The position numbers were made by a program, and so were the translations under genes. From contig JAKDLC010000114.1 in assembly GCA_030453055.1 (NCBI GenBank), positions 1 through 6,642 on the forward strand: DNA of 6,642 nt, written 5' to 3'. Numbering within the stretch: the stretch's first letter is position 1; the number at the start of each line of letters is the position of its first letter. Below, piece after piece: positions 1-6,513 of the stretch. This stretch comes from Nitrosospira sp. GTDB lineage: Bacteria; Pseudomonadota; Gammaproteobacteria; Burkholderiales; Nitrosomonadaceae. The notes under the pieces are model-generated. The model made no database searches. It saw only the letters and a program-made list of their open reading frames with translations, and was not told where the DNA came from.

Positions 1-110
1 AGCTCAACCGGGAAAAGGAAATACTCCCCCCGCCAGGCGATCATGTGCATTGAGGTATTGAACGGTGAAAAACGAGGCAGCGGATGCCCGTCTTACCCTA
101 AAATTCTACG
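1..110. other. Left-edge region with no assignable gene
   Basis: No gene can be assigned here. Two frames stay open to the window edge. On the plus strand, frame 1 is open from base 1 to a TAA at 112-114 (37 codons), which could be the tail of a gene entering from the left. On the minus strand a frame is open from about 92 to base 1 and contains an ATG at 50-48, with no convincing ribosome binding site. Both are short enough to be chance, and I recognise neither translation. In related operons scpB is often followed by rluB, but the minus-strand frame does not look like an RluB N-terminus. Sequence beyond the left edge is needed to decide. Confidence 0.3.
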
Positions 111-114
111 CTAA

Positions 115-133
115 CCCGGATGTTTCATAAATT
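115..133 (+). repeat. Left terminal inverted repeat of the MITE
   Basis: The sequence CCCGGATGTTTCATAAATT is the exact reverse complement of 257-275. It is preceded by CTAA at 111-114, the left copy of the presumed target-site duplication. Confidence 0.85.
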
Positions 134-256
134 CGCGTGATGATTGCGCAGGATTTTGTTTTGTAGGGGGATTTTGTGAGGGAGTGGCGTAGTGATTCAT
201 ACGCCCGACCGAGTAAAATTCCCATACGAAACAAAAGACAAGCAAGGGCGCGCGTC

Positions 257-275
257 AATTTATGAAACATCCGGG
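257..275 (-). repeat. Right terminal inverted repeat of the MITE
   Basis: This is the exact 19-base reverse complement of 115-133. It is followed by CTAA at 276-279, the right copy of the presumed target-site duplication. Read on the minus strand, that copy is TTAG and supplies the TAG stop of the ParA-like gene. Confidence 0.85.
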
Positions 276-905
276 CTAAGTCGTTTTCACCCATTCAATG
301 AGCGGTTGCCACTGCGGTAGATCACGTTCAGTCAGGTGGGGCGGCAGGTCGAAAATACTTTTGCCATTGAAAGCAGCGTTGACATACACCATGGTATCGC
401 GCAGGTAAGTGAGAACGGGAAGATCATACTGCGTGAGAAACTGCTCCAGTGTAGCGGCGGCGCGCGTGCGGGGATCCACACGCATACCGATAACACCTAT
501 AAAAGCCTTGTGCTTGCGCACGGTTTTTTCTTCCATCAACCGATCCAGAAAATCCCGCGTGGCGGCCATGTCGAATACCGAAGGCTGGACTGGGACGATT
601 ATTTTGTGAGCAAGTTTCAGTGCATGCGCAAGATTCTTGCCATGCATACCCGCCGGCGAATCCAGCACCAGCCAGTCGTTGTCATCCGGAATATCCGGAT
701 GAGTTTCATTGCGTTCCGCATCTAAACGGCTGATCGTCGGCAACTCGGCGGGACGCAACGCAAGCCATCCCAGTGATGATTTCTGACGATCCAGATCCCA
801 CATACCAACCCGCTGATTTTGTCCCGCCAGATAAGCGGCCAGATTAGTCGCCAGCGTGGTTTTGCCGCATCCGCCCTTGGGATTTGCCACCAGAATTGTT
901 CGCAT
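276..905 (-). CDS. ParA-family ATPase, compact orphan form
   Basis: This is a 209-residue ParA/MinD-superfamily ATPase. Such proteins dimerise on ATP and position DNA or protein cargo on the nucleoid or membrane. The deviant Walker A motif KGGCGKTT spans residues 10-17 with the signature lysine K10. The A' motif is WDLDRQKSS (D37, D39), and Walker B is LVLDSPAG at 79-86. There is no N-terminal helix-turn-helix, so its size and layout resemble small plasmid-type ParA/ParF proteins rather than chromosomal ParA. I chose the ATG at 905-903 because it puts the Walker motif near the N-terminus and lies one base after the scpB stop; the longer frame from 986 would overlap scpB with unrelated residues. 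Coupling to scpB suggests co-expression with condensin subunits and perhaps a chromosome-related role, but this is inference. No ParB or ParG partner is visible. The TAG stop lies inside the target duplication of the adjoining MITE. The family assignment is firm; the cargo is unknown. Confidence 0.9.
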   Translation of the reverse strand: MRTILVANPKGGCGKTTLATNLAAYLAGQNQRVGMWDLDRQKSSLGWLALRPAELPTISRLDAERNETHPDIPDDNDWLVLDSPAGMHGKNLAHALKLAHKIIVPVQPSVFDMAATRDFLDRLMEEKTVRKHKAFIGVIGMRVDPRTRAAATLEQFLTQYDLPVLTYLRDTMVYVNAAFNGKSIFDLPPHLTERDLPQWQPLIEWVKTT

Positions 906-906
906 A

Positions 907-1554
907 TTACCCAATACTCTCATTGGTTGAAGCAGACTCAGGGACAGGCAACAATTCCATGCTTCCCCTGTATTCCTTAAGCTCAAGCAGTGAGCCTAAC
1001 TCCTCCAACGGTGGCAATTCCTCCAGGGAACGCAGGCCAAGGTCGTTGAGGAAGCCCGTGGTGGTCGCATACAAGGCCGGTCTGCCGGGAACATCGCGAT
1101 GGCCGATGGCGCCTACCCAGCCGCGCGACTCCAAAGCGTTGAGCACCGAACCGGAAACCGCAACACCGCGAATCTCCTCGATGTCCCCACGTGTCACCGG
1201 CTGGTGGTAGGCGATGATGGCAAGCGTTTCCAGTACCGCGCGCGAGTAGCGGGGGGGTTTTTGCGCATTGAGTCTGTCAAGGAATTTCTGCATCTCCGGC
1301 CTGGCGTGGAAGCGCCAGCCGCCGGCGACATTCACCAGTTCCACCCCTTTTTCATCCCAGTCGCGCCGCAACTCCTCAAGCAACCTGCGCAGAATCTCCG
1401 CGCTCAATTCTTCGTCAAACAATTTTTTCAGTTCGGACAGTGGCAGCGGATCCTGGCTGGTGAGCAATGCCGTTTCCAGAATCCGCTTGATTTCAGCGGG
1501 AGAGGATGAACCATGTGAGCTAGGGGGCAGTAAGGAAACCGATCGATCTGACAT
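907..1554 (-). CDS. scpB: Segregation and condensation protein B
   Basis: ScpB is the dimeric winged-helix (kite) subunit of the SMC-ScpAB complex, which loads on and extrudes DNA to organise and segregate the chromosome. The 215-residue product shows two winged-helix units. The first is at about 19-95, with [10 protein letters not shown] and [17 protein letters not shown]. The second is at about 101-180, with the family hallmark stretch starting [20 protein letters not shown], then [20 protein letters not shown] and GRPALYATT. The tail after 180 is acidic and leucine-rich and is probably flexible. I chose the ATG at 1554-1552 because GGAA (1561-1564) sits 6 bases upstream and the family N-terminus fits; a longer frame to 1623 would only read through scpA in another frame. 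It overlaps the scpA 3' end by 35 bases, which suggests translational coupling and matched subunit amounts. Confidence 0.95.
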   Translation of the reverse strand: MSDRSVSLLPPSSHGSSSPAEIKRILETALLTSQDPLPLSELKKLFDEELSAEILRRLLEELRRDWDEKGVELVNVAGGWRFHARPEMQKFLDRLNAQKPPRYSRAVLETLAIIAYHQPVTRGDIEEIRGVAVSGSVLNALESRGWVGAIGHRDVPGRPALYATTTGFLNDLGLRSLEELPPLEELGSLLELKEYRGSMELLPVPESASTNESIG

Positions 1555-2329
1555 AAATGGTTCCGAAAATTTGAGGTTGGGTAACCTCTGCCTGATTTTC
1601 CCTGACCAACTCCAACAAGGCAAGAAAAGTTACCACGATTTCCGCCACCGCGGCAGTGGGGCTGAACAATTCATTGAATTCGGTGAATTCATGCTCATGC
1701 AAATGACGCAGAATGCGACTCATATGTGCACGAACCGAAAGTTCTTCGCGAGTGATATGATGCCTGCGATTTACGTGCGCGCGAGCCAGCAGCGTAAGCC
1801 AGGCGTTACGCAGATCATTCGTGCTGACATCGGGCAGGCGCTTCACCGCCGCCTGATCGATCCATACCTGCACCAGCGCAAAATCCCGTCCGAGCTGGGG
1901 CAATTCATTAAGGCGCTGCGCGGCGAGTTTCATTTGTTCGTATTCCAGCAGACGACGCACCAGCTCAGCGCGCGGGTCACTCTCTTCCTCGGTCGGGGCA
2001 ACGGGCCGCGGCAATAGCATGCGCGACTTGATTTCGATCAGCACCGCAGCCATCAGAAGGTATTCCGCCGCCAATTCCAGTTGGCCGGTGCGCATCATCT
2101 CTATGTAGGCCGTGTATTGTCGCGTGAGTTCCGCCATGGGGATGTCCAGCACTTCCAGATTGTGCTTGCGAATGAGGTAAAGCAGTAAATCGAGGGGCCC
2201 TTGGAACGTGTCGAGAAATACTTCCAGCGCATCCGGCGGAATGTACAAATCCCGGGGCATCTCCGTAAGGGGTTCGCCGTGAATTTTCGCGACGGGACTA
2301 GCGACGGCAGGATGGAGCAAATCGTTCAT
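1520..2329 (-). CDS. scpA: Segregation and condensation protein A (kleisin)
   Basis: ScpA is the kleisin that bridges the SMC heads and binds a ScpB dimer. The 269-residue product has the N-terminal SMC-neck-binding region with the family signature [20 protein letters not shown] at 42-61. This is followed by helices carrying [17 protein letters not shown] at about 93-109. A linker (about 110-190) is the expected ScpB-binding segment, and a C-terminal winged helix lies at about 192-262. The first 25 residues precede the conserved core, so an internal start at M24 is possible. I kept the ATG at 2329-2327 because AGGG lies just upstream and the gene follows the trpS stop by only 5 bases. That Shine-Dalgarno-like TAGGG contains the trpS TAG stop and is spaced only 3 bases from the ATG, so translation may depend on ribosomes ending trpS. 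Confidence 0.95.
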   Translation of the reverse strand: MNDLLHPAVASPVAKIHGEPLTEMPRDLYIPPDALEVFLDTFQGPLDLLLYLIRKHNLEVLDIPMAELTRQYTAYIEMMRTGQLELAAEYLLMAAVLIEIKSRMLLPRPVAPTEEESDPRAELVRRLLEYEQMKLAAQRLNELPQLGRDFALVQVWIDQAAVKRLPDVSTNDLRNAWLTLLARAHVNRRHHITREELSVRAHMSRILRHLHEHEFTEFNELFSPTAAVAEIVVTFLALLELVRENQAEVTQPQIFGTIYVRSIGFLTAP

Positions 2330-2334
2330 AAACC

Positions 2335-3537
2335 CTAAGAATAATTCAACCCTACCGCCTCTCTGACGTCACGCATCGTTTCCTGCGCCAGCTTGTCGGC
2401 TCTCTCACATCCGTCTGCGATGATATTGCGTACCAGCGTGGGATCTTCTTCATACATTCGGGCACGCTCGTGCATGGGTTGCTGTTCCGCCAGTATCGCC
2501 TCGATAACCGGCTGCTTGCACTCCAGACAGCCGATACCCGCGGTCGTGCAACCCTGTTGCACCCATTCTCTGGTTTCCGTATTCGAGTAAACCAGGTGGA
2601 ACTGCCACAACGGACACTTGGCGGGATCCCCCGGATCACTGCGCCGGACCCGCGCCGGATCGGTCGGCATCGTCCGGATTTTTTTTATGACGCTCGCCTC
2701 ATCCTCCCGCAGGTTGATGGTGTTGTTATAGGATTTGGACATTTTCTGCCCATCCAGCCCCGGCATTCTTGATGCCGGAGTAAGCATGACTTCAGGCTCA
2801 GCGAGTATCATTTTGCCGCCGCCTTCGAGATAGCCGAATAACCGCTCCTGGTCCCCCATGCTCAGGTTCTGCTGCTCCTCGAGCAGCGATTTTGCCGCCG
2901 CCAACGCCTCGTCGTCGCCGTGTTCCTGGTAACGATTGCGCAATTCGCGGTAGACTCTGGATTTTTTTGAGCCGAGCTTTTTTATCGCTAACTCGGCTTT
3001 TTCCCTGAAACCGGCTTCCTTGCCGAAAATATGATTGAAGCGGCGCGTGACCTCGCGAGTAAACTCGATATGCGGCGCCTGGTCCTCGCCTACCGGCACG
3101 CGATTGGCGCGGTAAATGAGAATATCGGCACTTTGCAGCAAAGGATAGCCGAGAAAGCCGTATGTGCTCAGATCCTTCTCGGACAATTTTTCCTGCTGAT
3201 CCTTGTAAGAAGGAACGCGTTCCAGCCAACCGAGCGGGGTAATCATGGAAAGCAGCACATGCAGCTCGGCATGCGCCGGTACGCGCGACTGAATGAACAA
3301 CGTTGCCTGTGCCGGATCCACACCGGCGGCAAGCCAGTCTATCACCATATCCCAGACATGGTGTTCGATGACTTCCGGGGTGTCGTAATGAGTGGTGAGA
3401 GCATGCCAATCGGCAACGAAAAACAGACATTCGAACTGATGCTGCAATTCCGTCCAGTTTTTCAGCACCCCGTGATAATGCCCCAAATGCAGGCCGCCGG
3501 TGGGACGCATTCCCGACAAAACTCGATCAGTAAACAT
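2335..3537 (-). CDS. trpS: Tryptophanyl-tRNA synthetase, long form with four-cysteine motif
   Basis: This class I aminoacyl-tRNA synthetase charges tRNA-Trp in the cytosol. The HIGH-type signature is GGLHLGHYHG at 14-23, and KMSKS is at 265-269 within GLDGQKMSKSYNN. At 400 residues it is longer than the E. coli enzyme (334). The extra length includes a charged, helical-looking insertion at about 175-245, before KMSKS. Residues C308, C330, C337 and C340 form C-x21-C-x6-C-x2-C, close to the C-x22-C-x6-C-x2-C that binds a 4Fe-4S cluster in Thermotoga maritima TrpRS. A cluster is therefore possible here, by analogy only. The ATG at 3537-3535 has a weak GGA 8 bases upstream and gives the expected N-terminus (FTDRVLSGMRPTG). 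The gene lies 30 bases after the M50 protease gene and 5 bases before scpA. No leader peptide or tryptophan attenuator is visible. Confidence 0.97.
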   Translation of the reverse strand: MFTDRVLSGMRPTGGLHLGHYHGVLKNWTELQHQFECLFFVADWHALTTHYDTPEVIEHHVWDMVIDWLAAGVDPAQATLFIQSRVPAHAELHVLLSMITPLGWLERVPSYKDQQEKLSEKDLSTYGFLGYPLLQSADILIYRANRVPVGEDQAPHIEFTREVTRRFNHIFGKEAGFREKAELAIKKLGSKKSRVYRELRNRYQEHGDDEALAAAKSLLEEQQNLSMGDQERLFGYLEGGGKMILAEPEVMLTPASRMPGLDGQKMSKSYNNTINLREDEASVIKKIRTMPTDPARVRRSDPGDPAKCPLWQFHLVYSNTETREWVQQGCTTAGIGCLECKQPVIEAILAEQQPMHERARMYEEDPTLVRNIIADGCERADKLAQETMRDVREAVGLNYS

Positions 3538-3567
3538 ATTGCTTGTCCGTGGTTAACCCATATCTGT

Positions 3568-4215
3568 TCAATTTCCCAACCCGAAAAACCATATCATCAT
3601 TTTTATCGTGACGTTGATAAAAGGCCCGATAATGGCGCCGAGCACGCCAGTGATCAATAGTAGCAACAGGATCATAAAGCCATAAGGCTCGATCTTCGCA
3701 AAACTATTCGCCATGCGATCCGGCAGCAGACTTGCCGCAATGCGGCCGCCATCCAGGGGCGGTAGCGGCAGCAAATTCAGCACCATCAGTATCACGTTGA
3801 TCTTGATGCCTGCTTCACCCATCAATATCATGGGCCTGGCCAGATCGCTCTCAGGCAGGGCGGCCCCCAACTTGATTACCAACGCCCAAAGCAGCGCCAT
3901 AAAGAGATTCGCGCCCGGCCCAGCCAACGCAACCCATAGCATGTCCTGTTTCGGGTCGCGCAGTGCCGAGAAGTTGACTGGTACCGGCTTCGCCCAGCCG
4001 AACAGGATGCCGCCCAGCAGCAGCGTCAATACGGGCAGCAGGATGGTCCCCACCGGATCGATATGGCGGATTGGATTCAGGCTGACGCGTCCCTGTGCGT
4101 AGGCGGTGAGATCGCCGAAATGCTTGGCTACGTAGCCATGCGCCGCCTCGTGCAGCGTGATGGCGAAAATCACCGGTAGCGCGTAAATGGCGATAGTCTG
4201 GATGAAGCTATTCAT
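3568..4215 (-). CDS. Site-2 protease family (M50) membrane metalloprotease
   Basis: This is an integral-membrane zinc metalloprotease-like protein of 215 residues, with no PDZ domain, as in the small YwhC-type M50 group. The zinc motif HEAAH is at residues 22-26 within the first membrane helix (H22, E23, H26). The third ligand is D155 in NLLPLPPLDGG (147-157). Strongly hydrophobic segments at about 4-21, 55-75, 92-115, 138-152 and 178-200 suggest five or six membrane spans. WAKPVPVN (74-81) matches a conserved family segment. I chose the ATG at 4215-4213, which overlaps the yciO stop by 8 bases and has GGGA 6 bases upstream; an upstream ATG at 4245 would add ten residues not needed for the fold. 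The natural substrate is unknown. Housekeeping context suggests a basal role, but genes of this type commonly sit beside trpS and yciO without proven functional linkage. Confidence 0.92.
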   Translation of the reverse strand: MNSFIQTIAIYALPVIFAITLHEAAHGYVAKHFGDLTAYAQGRVSLNPIRHIDPVGTILLPVLTLLLGGILFGWAKPVPVNFSALRDPKQDMLWVALAGPGANLFMALLWALVIKLGAALPESDLARPMILMGEAGIKINVILMVLNLLPLPPLDGGRIAASLLPDRMANSFAKIEPYGFMILLLLLITGVLGAIIGPFINVTIKMMIWFFGLGN

Positions 4216-4840
4216 GCGTGATCCCGAAAGGTGCGAGACTTCCATTGCCTGGACGTATCAGTTGCGGCGCGTCGCCGGTCAAGTCGATTACGGTGCTCAT
4301 TTCCAGGCCGCAAGCGCCGCCGTCCAGGACCAGCTCTACATGGTGTTCCAGGCGGTCACGGATTTCCCCCGCATCGTTGAGAGGAAACTCATCGCCCGGC
4401 AGAATCAGGGTGGAACTCAACAGGGGCTCATTCAATTCCGCCAGCAGCGCCTGCACTACAGCGTGATCCGGGATCCTCAGGCCGATGGTGTTGCGTTTCG
4501 GATGTTGTAAGCGGCGCGGCACTTCGCGCGTGGCCTGAAATATAAAGGTATAGCTGCCGGGCGTAGTCGCCTTGAGCAGCCGGTACTGGCGATTATCGAC
4601 TTTGGCGTAATACGAGATCTCAGCCAGGTTCCGGCACATCAGCGTAAAGTGATGGTGTTCATCCAATTGCCGAATGGCGCGCATGCGTGTCATGACGTTC
4701 TTGTCGCCCAGGTGACCACCCAGCGCATAACAGGAATCGGTCGGATAAGCGATCACGCCACCGGCGCGCACGATAGCCGCCGCCTGCCTTATCAGACGCG
4801 CTTGCGGGTTATCCGGGTGGATGGAAAAGAATTGGGCCAC
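4208..4840 (-). CDS. yciO: YciO, Sua5/YrdC-family protein
   Basis: The 210-residue YrdC-fold protein is close to E. coli YciO (206 residues), including the near-identical opening MxQFFxIHPDNPQxRLI. Visible family segments are YPTDS (32-36), the MRAIRQLDEHHHFTLMC region (53-69), TPGSYTFI (93-100), NTIGLRIP (117-124) and STVIDLT (182-188). The TsaC/Sua5 relatives make threonylcarbamoyl-AMP for the t6A37 tRNA modification. YciO shares the fold, but its cellular job is not settled, so I do not call it TsaC. The start is GTG at 4840-4838, chosen because it gives the E. coli-like N-terminus. No clear Shine-Dalgarno lies in front of it, which is unusual beside its neighbours. It follows rnm by 78 bases and overlaps the M50 gene by 8. 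In E. coli, yciO also adjoins rnm (yciV), so this pair is a conserved neighbourhood. Confidence 0.93.
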   Translation of the reverse strand: MAQFFSIHPDNPQARLIRQAAAIVRAGGVIAYPTDSCYALGGHLGDKNVMTRMRAIRQLDEHHHFTLMCRNLAEISYYAKVDNRQYRLLKATTPGSYTFIFQATREVPRRLQHPKRNTIGLRIPDHAVVQALLAELNEPLLSSTLILPGDEFPLNDAGEIRDRLEHHVELVLDGGACGLEMSTVIDLTGDAPQLIRPGNGSLAPFGITHE

Positions 4841-4918
4841 GTGACAAACAGATTCGGGTTTTGATTATTTTATGCGTTCCGCGAGGTTGAACCGCGGGGT
4901 CGAGGCATGGTCGCCGTA
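4841..4918 (-). other. Short intergenic gap between rnm and yciO
   Basis: This 78-base gap is the largest inside the six-gene core. Read on the minus strand it contains TAAAAT (plus coordinates 4867-4872), a 5/6 match to a -10 box that would give a leader of about 20 bases before the yciO GTG. No good -35 is found at 16-18 bases. A small inverted repeat, CCGCG/CGCGG with a 9-base loop, lies at 4879-4897 and has no T tract after it. A weak internal promoter is possible; nothing else is seen. Confidence 0.25.
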
Positions 4919-5758
4919 TTACATCGCCCCATTCCAATCGTGCCATACCGGCGTACAATCGGCGGGTAGTTCCGGCATGCGGCCCAAGTCAAAATAGCTC
5001 TCGCCCGGCCCATGAAAATCGGAGCCTCGCGAAGCCAGCAAACCCAGGCGCCGGGCATGGCGCGCAAACAGCAACGATTGTTCCGGGGTATGGCTGGCGG
5101 TGATAACTTCGATAGCCTCGCCTCCCAGTGCGCGGAATTCCAGCAGCAATTCGTCGAGCGCATCCTTGCCCAGCTTATAGCGGGCCGGATGAGCGATCAC
5201 GGCCCTGCCGCCGCTGTTACGTATCCAGCCAACCGCGTCGCTCAACGAAGCCCACTGGTGCGGCACGTATCCCGGTTTGCCCTTGACCAGATATTTCTTG
5301 AACACGGCTTTTACATCCTTGGCATAACCCTGTTGAACCAGAAAACGGGCGAAATGAAGGCGGCCCATCAACCCGTTCCCGGCGTAGGCACACGCTCCTT
5401 CAAGGCTCCCATGAATGCCGAATTTGTCGAGTTGCGCGGCGATGTTGCGGGCGCGCTCGACACGGCCGTTGCGAATGACCGCAAGGCCTTGCGCCAGTGG
5501 GGGAAATTCAGGATCTATACCGAGACCGACGATATGCAGAGTCTGGCCGCGCCAACTGACAGAGATTTCCACGCCATTGATAAAGCGGATGCCCTTCGCG
5601 GCTGCGGCCTGGCGCGCTTCATCCAGCCCGCCCACGTCGTCGTGATCGGTCAGCGCCAGCGCGCTGACTCCCCGTACAGCCGCATGTTCAACCAACTGCG
5701 TGGGCGTGAGCAAGCCGTCGGAAACCGTGGAATGGCAATGCAGGTCAATGTTGAGCAT
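4919..5758 (-). CDS. rnm: PHP-domain RNase AM / 3',5'-nucleoside bisphosphate phosphatase
   Basis: The 279-residue PHP-family metal-dependent phosphoesterase corresponds to E. coli YciV/TrpH, renamed Rnm (RNase AM). That family includes a 5'-3' exoribonuclease that trims 5' ends of rRNAs and hydrolyses 3',5'-nucleoside bisphosphates such as pAp. The predicted trinuclear metal ligands are in place: H7 and H9 (DLHCHS), D14, H39 (LTDHD), E64 (GVEIS), H75, H190 (IAHPARY), and D247 and H249 (SDFHG). Length matches the family. The ATG at 5758-5756 places LNIDLHCHSTVSDG at the N-terminus, as in homologues. No Shine-Dalgarno is visible; instead a 4-bp hairpin (GCGG/CCGC, 5762-5774) could form just before the start. 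A candidate extended -10 promoter lies 33 bases upstream. The exact substrate in this organism is inferred from the family. Confidence 0.93.
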   Translation of the reverse strand: MLNIDLHCHSTVSDGLLTPTQLVEHAAVRGVSALALTDHDDVGGLDEARQAAAAKGIRFINGVEISVSWRGQTLHIVGLGIDPEFPPLAQGLAVIRNGRVERARNIAAQLDKFGIHGSLEGACAYAGNGLMGRLHFARFLVQQGYAKDVKAVFKKYLVKGKPGYVPHQWASLSDAVGWIRNSGGRAVIAHPARYKLGKDALDELLLEFRALGGEAIEVITASHTPEQSLLFARHARRLGLLASRGSDFHGPGESYFDLGRMPELPADCTPVWHDWNGAM

Positions 5759-5790
5759 GAAGCGGGTTGTCCGCGCGAAGCGAGGGATAC

Positions 5791-5799
5791 ATCATAGCA
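5791..5799 (-). promoter_or_regulatory. Candidate extended -10 promoter for the rnm operon
   Basis: On the minus strand the gap between the PIN toxin gene and rnm reads TGCTATGAT. This is a TATGAT -10 hexamer (5/6) with the TGn extension one base upstream. No good -35 is present at 17 bases, which extended -10 promoters can tolerate. Initiation near 5784 would give a leader of about 26 bases. It would let the housekeeping operon be transcribed independently of the toxin-antitoxin genes upstream. Confidence 0.4.
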
Positions 5800-5827
5800 A
5801 ATAAGCGCCAATGGCGGTGACCGGTGA

Positions 5828-6256
5828 TTAACAACCGACTTTTTTCGTTTCAATACCGAGCGCTACGGCCGCCTCAGCGAGCGTATTATCCGCCGTACAT
5901 AGAGTCGCTCCCTGACGGATACAAATCACCAGATGCAGCGCATCACCAGCGCGCAGGCCGCTTTCAAAATGGTCAAGCAATACGGCGGCGTGCTCGAAGT
6001 CGGCGGATTTGGGCGGGATCAGGATCAAGCGCTTGGCCGCAAAGCGGCGAAACTTCGCCAAGGCCTCGCGATGCAGTTTGGGAGTGATTTGACCGGCGCG
6101 CGCTCTGAGTCCGGCAGCGCTGGAAAATTCGGTCAAACTCCAGTGGCTTGCCATAACCGGCTCTACTCCGGCGACCTGTAACCAGGTCAGTGCAGCATCA
6201 GTGCCGGAATCGCGAAAAAACAGGGATACCAACAAACAGGTATCGGCGTAACGCAT
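5828..6256 (-). CDS. VapC-type PIN-domain RNase toxin
   Basis: The 142-residue single PIN domain is of VapC type, a Mg-dependent endoribonuclease that acts as a type II toxin, commonly on tRNA or rRNA. The acidic catalytic residues are all in expected places: D5 (RYADT), E43 (SLTEF), D105 (RAGDALHL) and D123 (CTADNTLAEAA). The protein therefore looks active rather than decayed, and length is typical. The ATG at 6256-6254 shares one base with the TGA of the antitoxin gene (TGATG), so the pair is translationally coupled; no strong ribosome binding site of its own is visible. The gene ends 69 bases before rnm. The RNA target cannot be read from sequence. Assignment to the family is firm; toxicity is inferred. 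Confidence 0.9.
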   Translation of the reverse strand: MRYADTCLLVSLFFRDSGTDAALTWLQVAGVEPVMASHWSLTEFSSAAGLRARAGQITPKLHREALAKFRRFAAKRLILIPPKSADFEHAAVLLDHFESGLRAGDALHLVICIRQGATLCTADNTLAEAAVALGIETKKVGC

Positions 6257-6507
6257 CAGTAGCGATTGCCATCGCGCATGTGACGCACCAGCTCGACTGC
6301 CGACTCTTTCTGCAGCGATTGCGCCGTGACAAACTTCTGCATCTCTTTCAGCAGGGCGGCTGTATTTCCCGCCGGGCGTTCGACCTCACGCACAATGCGT
6401 GCTATCGGCTTACCACGACGCGTGATGACGATTTCCTCACCTGCTGCGACCAGATCAACCGCAGCGGAAAGATGGGCTTTGGCGTCGGCCAGGGTCATGG
6501 TTCGCAT
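6256..6507 (-). CDS. Phd/YefM-family antitoxin
   Basis: The 83-residue antitoxin partners the PIN toxin gene next to it. Residues 1-40 match the Phd/YefM DNA-binding fold: MRTMTLADAKAHLSAAVDLV, then GEEIVITRRGKPIARIV. The C-terminal half (about 44-83) would be the flexible toxin-neutralising arm. I chose the ATG at 6507-6505 because a strong Shine-Dalgarno (GAGAGG) precedes it by 6 bases and the family core begins at this methionine; the frame upstream to 6585 adds residues unlike the family. The last base of its TGA overlaps the toxin ATG. Family members repress their own operon by binding a palindrome near the promoter, and such a palindrome lies at 6544-6559. Phd-type antitoxin with VapC-type toxin is a common mixed pairing. 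Confidence 0.9.
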   Translation of the reverse strand: MRTMTLADAKAHLSAAVDLVAAGEEIVITRRGKPIARIVREVERPAGNTAALLKEMQKFVTAQSLQKESAVELVRHMRDGNRY

Positions 6508-6513
6508 TTCGCA

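Larger units (their letters stand above)
115..275. mobile_element. MITE-like element, 161 bp, with inverted repeats and CTAA target duplication
   Basis: The element is bounded by perfect 19-base inverted repeats (115-133 and 257-275). The match extends to a further CGCG on each side (134-137 and 251-254) if a 2-base bulge is allowed. The 4 bases outside each end are identical, CTAA at 111-114 and at 276-279, as expected of a target-site duplication. It is far too short to code for a transposase, and I see no coding region inside, so it would be a non-autonomous element moved in trans. Further internal pairing is possible: TTTTGTTT at 154-161 faces AAACAAAA at 229-236. A short direct repeat, GGATTTTGT, occurs at 151-159 and 169-177. 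Ends starting with CC and a 4-base duplication are compatible with an IS1380-type parent, but this is a guess. It lies directly after the ParA-like gene, whose stop codon is in the right-hand duplication. Confidence 0.8.

Noticed and set aside
106..294. Minus-strand 62-residue frame running through the MITE
   Set aside because: It starts inside the ParA-like gene in another frame and reads through both inverted repeats. It has no family resemblance I recognise and no ribosome binding site, so it is a chance frame.
906..986. N-terminal extension of the ParA-like protein to the ATG at 986
   Set aside because: The extra 27 residues overlap scpB and would push the Walker A motif away from its usual place at the N-terminus.
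1268..2017. Plus-strand 249-residue open frame
   Set aside because: It is antisense to scpA and scpB, whose conserved motifs are unmistakable, and the translation shows no domain.
2798..3430. Minus-strand 210-residue frame inside trpS
   Set aside because: It is an arginine-rich out-of-frame shadow of trpS and shows no domain.
3031..3660. Plus-strand 209-residue open frame
   Set aside because: It is antisense to trpS and the 3' end of the M50 gene, and arises from the codon bias of the real genes.
4879..4897. Inverted repeat CCGCG/CGCGG as a terminator after rnm
   Set aside because: The stem is only 5 bp with a 9-base loop, and no T tract follows on the minus strand.
5012..5797. Plus-strand 261-residue open frame
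   Set aside because: It is antisense to rnm, whose full set of PHP metal ligands is present on the minus strand, and no domain is seen in this frame.
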